A program made the translations under genes and the position numbers. This document shows, piece after piece, positions 7,470 through 14,647 of a DNA stretch of 29,550 bases. Origin of the DNA: Deltaproteobacteria bacterium UBA4427 (GTDB lineage: Bacteria > Myxococcota_A > UBA9160 > UBA4427); NCBI GenBank assembly GCA_002390675.1, contig DGPZ01000054.1, forward strand, positions 1-29,550, in the 5' to 3' direction. Position 1 is the first letter of the stretch. Every line of letters begins with the position of its first letter. The notes beneath the pieces are model-generated. The model was not told the origin of the DNA and did not search any database. It worked only from the letters and a program-made list of their open reading frames with translations.

Positions 7470-8387
7470 ATGGCGGAGAACATGGCGACGACGAGTAAAG
7501 AGGGGCCCCTAGTCCATCTGTTCGATGGCCACGTTTATATCTTTCGTGCTTACTTCTCTATGCCGTCCATGACCGCGACTGACGGCACGCCATGCAATGC
7601 CGCATATGGCTTCGCTAATACGCTGATCCGTTATGCGACGGAAGAAGACCCTACGCACGCCGGCGTTTGTTTTGACGCCGCCATGACGAGCTTCCGAAAC
7701 GAGTTGGAACCCGAGTACAAGGCCCAGCGCGGCGAGACGCCGGAAGAACTCGAACCGCAATTTGATCTCTGTCATGAAATTGCGATTGCTCTCGGCTTTG
7801 TCGTCTATGAAGTCGACGACTATGAAGCCGATGATCTGCTCGGGACGGTCGCTGCTGAAGTAGTTAAGCGAAAGGGCCGCGCGCGAGTGATCACGACGGA
7901 CAAAGATCTCTGCCAGCTCGTTCGAGAGGATGGCCGAGTTCATGTTTACGATCTCGCGAAAGAGAAGACCTTTGATGCGGATGCGGTCCGCGAGAAATTC
8001 GGCGTATCCCCGCATCAAATTCCCGACTATCTAGGCCTCGTTGGAGACACGGTCGACAACCTTCCTGGTGTGCCTGGGATCGGTGCGAAATCCGCGGCAG
8101 CGGTATTGCAAGCGTTCCCGACGATCGAAGAGGTTCCCGATGACGTAGATGAATGGGAAGGCGTGACAGTCCGCGGCGCCAAACGAATGGCGGAGAAGAT
8201 CTCGGAGCATAGAGCGCGGGCTCTTAAGACGAAGAGTCTTGCGACGGTTTTGCGAAAAGTCCCTGGCGTGACGCCTGGCCTCTCGGATTTGACGTATAGG
8301 GGTGCCGACCGCGAGCGGACAGAAGAACTCTTCGAGCGACTTGGTTGGAACCGGATCTACGATCGAATTCCAAAATGGCAGTCGTAG
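7470..8387 (+). CDS. stand-alone 5'-3' exonuclease (Pol I N-domain / flap nuclease family)
   Basis: This 305-aa protein corresponds to the 5'-nuclease domain of DNA polymerase I without the polymerase part, like ExoIX/Xni or phage T5 FEN. Metal-ligand motifs are visible: FDGHVYIFRAYF near the N-terminus, EVDDYEADDLLGT, VITTDKDLCQLV and LVGDTVDNLPGVPGIGAKSAA, the last being the helix-3-turn-helix that binds DNA. It should remove RNA primers or flaps. I chose the ATG at 7470 (GGGGAGCGAGGG just upstream) over a TTG at 7455. It follows proS by 29 nt, and its end overlaps the next start by 13 nt, suggesting one operon. Whether a full-length Pol I with its own nuclease exists elsewhere cannot be seen here. 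Confidence 0.9.
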   Translation: MAENMATTSKEGPLVHLFDGHVYIFRAYFSMPSMTATDGTPCNAAYGFANTLIRYATEEDPTHAGVCFDAAMTSFRNELEPEYKAQRGETPEELEPQFDLCHEIAIALGFVVYEVDDYEADDLLGTVAAEVVKRKGRARVITTDKDLCQLVREDGRVHVYDLAKEKTFDADAVREKFGVSPHQIPDYLGLVGDTVDNLPGVPGIGAKSAAAVLQAFPTIEEVPDDVDEWEGVTVRGAKRMAEKISEHRARALKTKSLATVLRKVPGVTPGLSDLTYRGADRERTEELFERLGWNRIYDRIPKWQS

Positions 8388-8932
8388 CTCCGTCGATCTG
8401 GACCTGGTCGAATGCGCTCACCGTGTCACGGTTGATCGCGGCGCCGGTTTTCTGCTGCGCATTATTTAGCAATGCCCATGTCTTGGCGGGGCTGCTCTTC
8501 TGGGGTGCCGTCGCGACGGATGTTGCCGACGGTCGCGTCGCTCGGGCCCGGGGCGAGAGCTCTGCCTTCGGTGGGCTACTTGACCACGCGACGGACGCGA
8601 GCTTCGTAACGCTCGGGCTTGCGGCGTTGTCTATGCAAGGAGCCGTTCCGGTAGCGCTTCCCGTACTAGTGTTAGTGGCTTTCCTGCAATACATGCTCGA
8701 CTCAAAGAGCCTCGAGGGTCGAACGCTTCGCGCGAGCTTTCTGGGTCGGTGGAACGGGATTCTCTACTTCGTTCCGCTAGGCGTGGTCGCGACGCGTGAT
8801 GCGATCGGGCTGACTTTTCCTGCAGACCAATGGGTCCTTTGGTTCGGTCAGGCGCTCGTCTTTTCAACCCTCGTGTCGATGGCGGATCGCGCTTGGACGC
8901 TCTTCTCGGCGACTGAACCTTCGGGAAACTAA
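8375..8932 (+). CDS. CDP-alcohol phosphatidyltransferase family protein
   Basis: This is an integral inner-membrane enzyme of phospholipid synthesis, 185 aa from the ATG at 8375 (a TTG at 8345 would add ten residues inside the nuclease gene). The family signature D-x2-DG-x2-AR-x8-G-x3-D-x3-D is complete: D49, D52, G53, A56, R57, G66, D70, D74. These residues bind metal and the CDP-diacylglycerol head group. About five or six hydrophobic segments are visible. The length fits phosphatidylglycerophosphate synthase or a relative, but the acceptor alcohol cannot be told from sequence. It overlaps the nuclease gene by 13 nt. Confidence 0.85.
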   Translation: MAVVAPSIWTWSNALTVSRLIAAPVFCCALFSNAHVLAGLLFWGAVATDVADGRVARARGESSAFGGLLDHATDASFVTLGLAALSMQGAVPVALPVLVLVAFLQYMLDSKSLEGRTLRASFLGRWNGILYFVPLGVVATRDAIGLTFPADQWVLWFGQALVFSTLVSMADRAWTLFSATEPSGN

Positions 8933-8960
8933 TTCCTAGGCTGATCGGCGCTTCCCAGGT

Positions 8961-9121
8961 CTGCCCGCACATTCGCTTCGCGGGTCAGGAGGGTGTACCT
9001 AGCGCCTTGTCTCGGCCTGGCGACCGCGTCTAATATTTTGCAGCCGCTGCCAGCGCTGCTTAATGAGACGCTGCCAGCCGCAAGTTCAGCATCCAGTGGA
9101 ATCTCTCGGGAGCGCCCCCGA
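8961..9121. other. convergent intergenic region with weak stem-loops
   Basis: Between two convergent genes, CTGCCCGC (8961-8968) pairs with GCGGGTCAG (8980-8988, one bulge), and TCGGG (9106-9110) pairs with CCCGA (9117-9121), the latter followed by ACTTTAG. They may end the two converging transcripts, but neither has a proper T tract. Confidence 0.25.
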
Positions 9122-9132
9122 ACTTTAGTAGC

Positions 9133-10152
9133 TTAGGCAGCCTGCCCGGTCTCTGCTCCCCCGAAGAGTTCGCGGTTCGCACGGCGTAGGAAGAGCATTC
9201 CGATTGCGGCGTTGAAGAAGATGAAGAAGTTATGCTGCACGAACCCGAAGGCTGCCATCTCGCCCTCGTTGCCCGGGAAGAGAAGCACCCAGAGCGTGAT
9301 CGCTACGGTTCGCATGGGGCCGGGCGTAGCCGCCCCAAAGAATATGATGGGCAAGTAACCGAGCATCTGCGCCATGGACGCTTCGACGCCAAAGAGATGC
9401 AGAGCCTGCGTGTAGACGACGACCGCGCCGAGCAGCGCCGGCGATCGCAGCAGGATCACGATCAGGTACCTCGAGGGCCCTGCTTCGCGGAAGCTTTTGA
9501 AGAGGGGCTTCTGTCGGAAGGCTGCATTTTTGCCAAGCGGTCCTCGGAAGAATGCGATCCAGAGTGCGAAGAAGATGGCTGCACCGATCGCGATCACCGG
9601 AATAAACGAAAACACGTCGGGCAAGCGATCACCCACCAGCATGTAGCCGACCGTTGCCCAGCTTGTTAGGTAGAAAAACTCGCAGAACATGATGAAGATC
9701 ATGCTTGAGCCGACTTCCCACCCAGGCACGCCATAGCGACGGTTCAAATACAGCCCCATCGCTCCCTTTCCGACCTGTTCGTTCAGAATCGAAAGGATGT
9801 AAGAGCTGCCGCGGATAGGAAGGATGCCGGTGTAGCTGATAGGTACGTTGAACCACGAAATTACGCGCCAGACGATCAGCGAATCGATTAGGAAGAAGAA
9901 GATCGAGTAGGGGATCATCAACGCGAGCCAAGACGTCCAGGACACGCGGCCGAAGATTTCGCTGAAATATTCGACCAGAGTGAGTCCATCTCGGGCGGCC
10001 GCGCCGGAAATCTTCGTGTAGAGATAGGCAAAGCAGACGAGCGTGATGGCCCAAGGCAGAAGCTGCTGCCATAGAGCGGGTTTGCCGGGCGGGCTGGCTG
10101 CGTTTGAATCGCTTAGGGGCGTTTCGGGTACTGGGGGCGCGGCGTCGCTCAT
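9133..10152 (-). CDS. multi-pass membrane protein, LPG-synthase-TM/AglD-like (tentative)
   Basis: This 339-aa protein is almost entirely membrane-embedded. Residues 1-27 are polar and proline-rich. Hydrophobic segments follow near 28-48, 72-100, 145-172, 181-203, 228-250, 262-292 and 303-323. The loop LPIRGSSYILSILNEQVGKGAMGLYLNRRYGVP (about 111-143) resembles the conserved cytosolic loop of the lysylphosphatidylglycerol synthase TM / UPF0104 family, which is why I suggest that fold. No soluble catalytic domain is present, so it is not an MprF-type aminoacyl transferase by itself. Start is ATG with AAGGAAA upstream. It is the last gene of the leftward run that begins at the suf promoter, 86 nt after the SDR gene. 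Function unknown. Confidence 0.7.
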   Translation of the reverse strand: MSDAAPPVPETPLSDSNAASPPGKPALWQQLLPWAITLVCFAYLYTKISGAAARDGLTLVEYFSEIFGRVSWTSWLALMIPYSIFFFLIDSLIVWRVISWFNVPISYTGILPIRGSSYILSILNEQVGKGAMGLYLNRRYGVPGWEVGSSMIFIMFCEFFYLTSWATVGYMLVGDRLPDVFSFIPVIAIGAAIFFALWIAFFRGPLGKNAAFRQKPLFKSFREAGPSRYLIVILLRSPALLGAVVVYTQALHLFGVEASMAQMLGYLPIIFFGAATPGPMRTVAITLWVLLFPGNEGEMAAFGFVQHNFFIFFNAAIGMLFLRRANRELFGGAETGQAA

Positions 10153-10171
10153 GAGTCCGTTTCCTTAGTTA

Positions 10172-10208
10172 GGTCTGGGGTTGGGTCTGGAGTTGGTCTG
10201 GGAGTTGG
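10172..10208. repeat. three imperfect 12-nt tandem repeats
   Basis: GGTCTGGGGTTG, GGTCTGGAGTTG and a shifted GTCTGGGAGTTG follow one another between the SDR and membrane-protein genes. It is a short G/T-rich minisatellite in non-coding sequence, possibly from replication slippage. No function is evident. Confidence 0.6.
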
Positions 10209-10238
10209 ATCAGGGGGTACCGCGGAGGGGTCGTGGCT

Positions 10239-11168
10239 TTATGGGCCGACGAAATCCGCCAGGGTTTTATCGAGGGGGGTGAGTTCAATGTCGAGGGCCT
10301 TGCAGAACGCCTGGGGATTCGTGCGATCGTCGTGCTGGAGAATGTCGAACATGGCACGACTAATGGGAGGGTTCGTTAAGAGCCGGTCAATAACGCCAAC
10401 CGCGAAGCGGGCTAGGCCGACGGGAATCGAGCTAATCCTGGGCTCATTCTTGTAGAGCCGTGCAGCGCGCAATACGAGATTTTTATGCGTGAGACACTCG
10501 GGGCCTCCGGCATCGAGTTGCATGTCCTGACCTGGCGACGCCGCACATGCGGCGATTACAGCCGTCACGACATCGCGTGCATCGATCGGTTGCTGAAGGG
10601 TTTTGCCGCCTCCGATCATGCGCAGGTTGGTTGCCTGCGCCTGCTTTCGTAGAGAGGCCGAAGCGGGGTCATCTGGGCCTAGCACCATGGGGACTCGAAT
10701 CACGGTCGTCGGGACGCGGTCATCAAGGAGCGATACCTCAGCTCGGCCCTTCGAGGCGAGGCAGTCGTTGTCGGAGCCCGGAGCGCTTCCTAGGATTGAG
10801 AGGTAGACGATGCGGGACACGCTCGCTCGATTTGCTGCGATCGCGAGGGCGTGACAAGTATGTTCGTGGGCGTCGATATAATGCGTGCCCGGCGATTCTT
10901 TGATGATGCCGACGAGATGGATAACCGCGTCGGCGCCTTCGAGGGCCGCTTCCATTTCGCTAGGGCTCGTGTAATCGACGATCTGAATCTCGGGGGTAGG
11001 GTCGAGGCCTAACGTCTTGATGGTCGCCTCCGCTCGCTCGGATCGAACGAGGGCACGGACCCCTGGATGACCCATGCCCGCGAGGCGAGTTAGGAGGGCG
11101 CGACCGAGCTGGCCGTTCGCGCCGGTAACGACGATAGAAAGAGGGGCTTCGGATTGGAAAGAGCTCAC
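10239..11168 (-). CDS. atypical SDR, NDUFA9-like NAD(P)-binding protein
   Basis: This 309-aa protein has an N-terminal Rossmann fold with TGANGQLG at 15-22, GADAVIHLVGII as the fourth strand, and the IRVPMVLGPDD segment of the atypical/extended SDR group. NDUFA9-like proteins are complex I accessory subunits or quinone/NADPH-binding proteins, and many bacterial members have no assigned reaction. The usual Tyr-x-x-x-Lys active site appears as C-L-A-S-K (in NDCLASKGRAEV), so the tyrosine is replaced by cysteine and oxidoreductase chemistry may be lost. Start is GTG at 11168; its Shine-Dalgarno is weak. It follows the MFS gene by 7 nt, so co-transcription is likely. Confidence 0.8.
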   Translation of the reverse strand: MSSFQSEAPLSIVVTGANGQLGRALLTRLAGMGHPGVRALVRSERAEATIKTLGLDPTPEIQIVDYTSPSEMEAALEGADAVIHLVGIIKESPGTHYIDAHEHTCHALAIAANRASVSRIVYLSILGSAPGSDNDCLASKGRAEVSLLDDRVPTTVIRVPMVLGPDDPASASLRKQAQATNLRMIGGGKTLQQPIDARDVVTAVIAACAASPGQDMQLDAGGPECLTHKNLVLRAARLYKNEPRISSIPVGLARFAVGVIDRLLTNPPISRAMFDILQHDDRTNPQAFCKALDIELTPLDKTLADFVGP

Positions 11169-11175
11169 AGGAAGA

Positions 11176-12390
11176 TCATAGTCCGTTCTGGCGGTATGCC
11201 GGGTTACCGGAAAGGGAAGGTGTTTGCTTTCGGGTGCGAACGACCGCAGCCGCAGCGACTAGGGCCAGTAGCCAAACGCCCAGGCTCGCCAAAGCCAAAG
11301 AAAGGCCAATTCCGTTAGCTAGACGCCCGGTCAGCCAAGGGACAACGAAACCACCCAACGAGCCGAGTCCGCCGGCGAGTCCAACTGCTGTTCCTGCGGA
11401 GGATGGGAAGGCGATTCCGGCGAGTCCAATCATGACAGGAAAGACACCGCCCAGGAAGAAACCGACGCCGGCCATGGCAACTTCGGGGGATTCTATCAGT
11501 CCGCCGCCGAAGGCCATCATGAGGAGCGCAGCGACTGCAGCGAAGGCCGAGAGAATTCCAGCCCCGATAGGTCGAGGCGAGAATCCGATCGCGAGCCGTC
11601 CGATCAATAGGCCGCCCCAGAATGCGCTGATCGTTCGCGCGGCTCTTGCCGTGTCCAGGCCGAGCTCAGTTGATGCATGGTCGACGACGAATAGGCTAAT
11701 CGAGGATTCCACACCAACGTAGGCAAAGGTTGCGACGCAGACGGCGGCAAGCGCGATGCGATCGTCCTTGGGTCGAAAGCTCGCAAATTCCGATGCGACC
11801 CTGTTCCTTTGAGATTTGGCTTTGCGTAAATGCCGGGGCGCGTGCATAGGTACGAAGAGCGCGCCGACCATCAATAGGATGTGGGCGACGCCGACCACCC
11901 GGAAGGTTTCGTACCAACGAATGCTTTCGCTCGCTCGGACAACCGCGAATAGAAGCGGCGTTACGCTCGCGGCGAGGGTCGCAGCAGAATGCACGAAGAT
12001 CAGTTGACGTGGTGCCGAGGTCGAATATTTCTCGACGATCAGTGCATTCAGAACGGTTTCATAGAAGCCTGCTCCGAAGCCAATCGCGACTGTATGTGCG
12101 AGTAGAGCGGCGTAGCTTGTATTAGGCCCGAGGCTCGTCGTTGCGAGAAGGACGAGACCGCAGGAGGCGAGATAGAGTGGTCGCCTCGGGAAGCGATCGA
12201 TGCTCGGGCCCGCGAGTATTATGCCGCAACCGAGCCCCAGGGAGAGCATCGACCCGAGTAGACCCAGATCGGCGTAATCGAGCGATAGCGACTCAATGAG
12301 CTCGCTGCTATTCGCGCCGAAGAGCACCAGCAGAGCCCCGAAGCCGAGGAAGCTCGCCACGGAGAGCGCGGTCAAAGAGAAGGCGGGCAA
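11176..12390 (-). CDS. MFS transporter
   Basis: This is a major facilitator superfamily permease of about 404 aa with around 12 hydrophobic helices. The first starts almost at the N-terminus (FSLTALSVASFLGFGALLVL). The loop between helices 2 and 3 carries the degenerate motif A, GPSIDRFPRRPLYLAS. A long cytosolic linker (HLRKAKSQRNRVASEFASFRPKDD) separates the two halves. The frame is open to 12465 inside sufT; I propose the TTG at 12390 with GAGGGT just before it. An upstream GTG at 12453 is the alternative. Translation would begin directly after the sufT stop, so it belongs to the suf transcript. Substrate unknown; no metal-binding His/Cys clusters are seen. Confidence 0.85.
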   Translation of the reverse strand: MPAFSLTALSVASFLGFGALLVLFGANSSELIESLSLDYADLGLLGSMLSLGLGCGIILAGPSIDRFPRRPLYLASCGLVLLATTSLGPNTSYAALLAHTVAIGFGAGFYETVLNALIVEKYSTSAPRQLIFVHSAATLAASVTPLLFAVVRASESIRWYETFRVVGVAHILLMVGALFVPMHAPRHLRKAKSQRNRVASEFASFRPKDDRIALAAVCVATFAYVGVESSISLFVVDHASTELGLDTARAARTISAFWGGLLIGRLAIGFSPRPIGAGILSAFAAVAALLMMAFGGGLIESPEVAMAGVGFFLGGVFPVMIGLAGIAFPSSAGTAVGLAGGLGSLGGFVVPWLTGRLANGIGLSLALASLGVWLLALVAAAAVVRTRKQTPSLSGNPAYRQNGL

Positions 12391-12398
12391 AGCACCCT

Positions 12399-12839
12399 CT
12401 ACATCATGTTCAGTTCGAGCCGAGCGGCATCCGACATCATGTCGACGCTCCACGGCGGATCCCAAACGAGATCAAGAGAGCAGTCCTTGACGCCCATCAC
12501 GTTTCGGACTTTGTCCTCTACTTCGGGAGGCAGCGTTTCTGCGACGGGGCACATAGGGGTCGTGAGGGTCATCGTGACATGGGCTTCGCCGTCGTCAGTC
12601 ACGTCGACCCCGTAGACGAGACCGAGCTCGTAGATGTCCACGGGAATCTCGGGGTCGTAGACGGTCTTGAGAACAGCAATGATTCGGTCGCGAATTTGCA
12701 TGGCGGGGCTGAGGCCCTTGCCTGCGTTGCTGTCCGGCGTGTCTGCTGCTTTGTTGACTTCCTGCTCTTCAGTCATGGTCTCTTCCGTCGTATCGGGAGC
12801 TGCTGCGCCCGTCAGTTTCGCTTTTAAGCGTTCGAACAT
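12399..12839 (-). CDS. sufT: SufT, DUF59/MIP18-family Fe-S maturation factor
   Basis: This 146-aa protein consists of a ~45-residue acidic variable N-terminus and a DUF59 (MIP18-like) domain. The core motif VYDPEIPVDIYELGLVY (about 60-76) is followed by TLTTPMCPVAETLPPEVEDKV, with the conserved cysteine at C97, and by LVWDPPWSVDMMSDAARLEL at the end, which is typical of SufT. SufT assists maturation and delivery of Fe-S clusters to client proteins in bacteria using the SUF pathway. It sits 47 nt after sufU and abuts the MFS gene. AGCAGGA precedes the ATG. Confidence 0.93.
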   Translation of the reverse strand: MFERLKAKLTGAAAPDTTEETMTEEQEVNKAADTPDSNAGKGLSPAMQIRDRIIAVLKTVYDPEIPVDIYELGLVYGVDVTDDGEAHVTMTLTTPMCPVAETLPPEVEDKVRNVMGVKDCSLDLVWDPPWSVDMMSDAARLELNMM

Positions 12840-12886
12840 GCGGTCCTGCTTTTTTTCGACCTATCTGAGAAGAGGCCGTCGTTTTT

Positions 12887-13339
12887 CTATTCAGTACGTG
12901 CGGTTTGACCGCCGTCGAGTGCGGACTTGAGCGCATGCCAAGCGAGCGTCGCGCATTTCACGCGCATGGGATATTCCCTAACGCCCGAGAATACTGCGAG
13001 TTTCCCGAGGCCGTCCGTATTCGCTTCTTCGCTCGGGGAGGAAGTAACGAGATCGTGAAAGCGTTCAAAATCGTCGCTTACCTCTGCGAGAGTTTTGCCT
13101 TTTACATGGTCTGTCATGAGCGAAGCTGACGCCTTCGAAATTGCGCATCCGGTGCCCTGGAAAGAGACGTCCTCGAGGGTTCCGTCGGGAGCAACCTTCG
13201 CGTAAAGCGTCAACTGGTCACCGCAGAGCGGGTTATGGCCGTCCGCTTCATGACTCGCGTCTTCAATCGCACGAAAATTTCGCGGCTTCTTGTTATGTCC
13301 CAGGATCGTCGCCTGGTAGAGCTCTCTAAGGTCGTCCAT
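12887..13339 (-). CDS. sufU: SufU-type Fe-S scaffold / sulfur transfer protein
   Basis: This 150-aa IscU-like protein has the SufU features: C39 and D41 in NPLCGDQL, C65 in GTGCAISKAS, C129 in MRVKCATLAW, and the ~20-residue insertion between the second and third cysteines that separates SufU from IscU. In Bacillus SufU, a bound zinc lets it accept persulfide sulfur from SufS and pass it to SufBCD; the same ligands are present here. An in-frame TAG directly precedes the ATG, so the start is fixed. It lies 87 nt downstream of sufS in the same orientation. Confidence 0.94.
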   Translation of the reverse strand: MDDLRELYQATILGHNKKPRNFRAIEDASHEADGHNPLCGDQLTLYAKVAPDGTLEDVSFQGTGCAISKASASLMTDHVKGKTLAEVSDDFERFHDLVTSSPSEEANTDGLGKLAVFSGVREYPMRVKCATLAWHALKSALDGGQTARTE

Positions 13340-13426
13340 CTATGGGCCTGTTCAGATCCGTTCTTGAAGGAAAGGGTTTTGGTTTCGCTATCTCTGGGAG
13401 CGTCGGGACGCCCGGGGAAGAAGGCA

Positions 13427-14647
13427 TTAGGCGAAGAGGTCTGCCGTCTTGACGAGGGCTTTGACTAGGCGGTCGATGTCTTCGCGGGTGTTGTAGAAGG
13501 CGAAGGAGGCGCGCGCCGTGGCGGGCACGCCCATTCGCTTCATGAGCGGTTGCGCGCAGTGATGCCCTGCTCGAACAGCAACACCTTCACCGTCGAGGCA
13601 AGTCCCGATGTCGTGAGGGTGGGCATCGTCGAGGACGAAGGAGATGACTGCAGCCTTCTCTTTGGCTTGGCCGATGATGCGAATTCCAGGAACAGCGGCG
13701 AGTCGCTCGTTCGCGTAGACCAGAAGCTCGTGTTCATATGCCGCGATCTCGTCCATGCCGATCGCTTCGAGATAGTCGATGGCGGCTCCGAAGCCGATGA
13801 TCGAGGCGATGTCCGGAGTGCCTGCTTCGAATTTGTGTGGGACGGGAGCGAAGGTCGTGCCCTCAAAGGACACACTTTCAATCATGTCGCCGCCACCTAA
13901 GAAAGGGGGCATCGCTTCGAGTAGGTCCATCCTGCCGTGAAGCACCCCGGCCCCACTGGGTCCAACAACTTTGTGACCGGAGAATACGTAGAAGTCCGCA
14001 CCGATCTCATCCACACTCACGCGCTGGTGGGGAACCGCCTGCGCGCCATCGACCAGCGTCGTGATCCCGCGGTCGCGAGCGAGAGCGACAAGTTGGGTGA
14101 CAGGATTGATCGTGCCGAGTGCATTTGACACGTGCGTAAAGGCGAGGAGTTTCGTCTTCGGCCCGAGCAGGGACGTTAAGTGTGCGACATCGAGGACGCC
14201 GTCGTCATCAATCTCTGCGACGCGAATGACCGCTCCACATCGTTTGGCGAGCATCTGCCACGGTACGATATTCGCGTGATGCTCCATTTGCGTTAGGACG
14301 ATTTCATCGCCTTCGGAGATGTTCTGCTCGCCCCAGCTTCGGGCGACCAAATTGATGGCCTCGGTCGCATTCCTCACGAAGATGATTTCACGTTCGTTGG
14401 CTGCGCCAATAAATGCTGCCACCTTGCCGCGGACGGCTTCGAATTGACGGGTTGCCTCGGCGGAAAGGTGGTAGACGCCGCGATGGATATTCGCGTAGTG
14501 CGTGGAATAGAAGTCGGCCATCGCATCGATGACGACGCGAGGCTTCTGCGCGCTGGCGCCACTATCGAGATAGGTGAGCGGTTGCCCGCGCATTTCGGTG
14601 CTGAGAATCGGAAACTCGCTACGGATTTTTTCGACGTCTAGCGTCAT
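13427..14647 (-). CDS. sufS: cysteine desulfurase SufS
   Basis: PLP-dependent group II cysteine desulfurase, 406 aa, which removes sulfur from L-cysteine as an enzyme persulfide for cluster assembly. The PLP lysine is K226 in VFSGHKVVGPSG and the persulfide cysteine is C364 in VRAGHHCAQPLM, matching E. coli SufS numbering exactly. Other family marks are the N-terminal YLDSGASAQKP, NATEAINLVA, and the TQMEHHANIVPW loop. The start codon overlaps the sufD stop by 4 nt (ATGA), indicating translational coupling. The partner is the SufU encoded next. Confidence 0.96.
   Translation of the reverse strand: MTLDVEKIRSEFPILSTEMRGQPLTYLDSGASAQKPRVVIDAMADFYSTHYANIHRGVYHLSAEATRQFEAVRGKVAAFIGAANEREIIFVRNATEAINLVARSWGEQNISEGDEIVLTQMEHHANIVPWQMLAKRCGAVIRVAEIDDDGVLDVAHLTSLLGPKTKLLAFTHVSNALGTINPVTQLVALARDRGITTLVDGAQAVPHQRVSVDEIGADFYVFSGHKVVGPSGAGVLHGRMDLLEAMPPFLGGGDMIESVSFEGTTFAPVPHKFEAGTPDIASIIGFGAAIDYLEAIGMDEIAAYEHELLVYANERLAAVPGIRIIGQAKEKAAVISFVLDDAHPHDIGTCLDGEGVAVRAGHHCAQPLMKRMGVPATARASFAFYNTREDIDRLVKALVKTADLFA

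Noticed and set aside
9046..9078. Two copies of a CGCTGCCAGC-like direct repeat in the convergent intergenic region
   Set aside because: Short GC-rich words of this size recur by chance in such DNA, and no target-site or att-like structure surrounds them.
10172..10208. A CRISPR-like or other functional repeat array
   Set aside because: Units are only 12 nt, tandem and without spacers.
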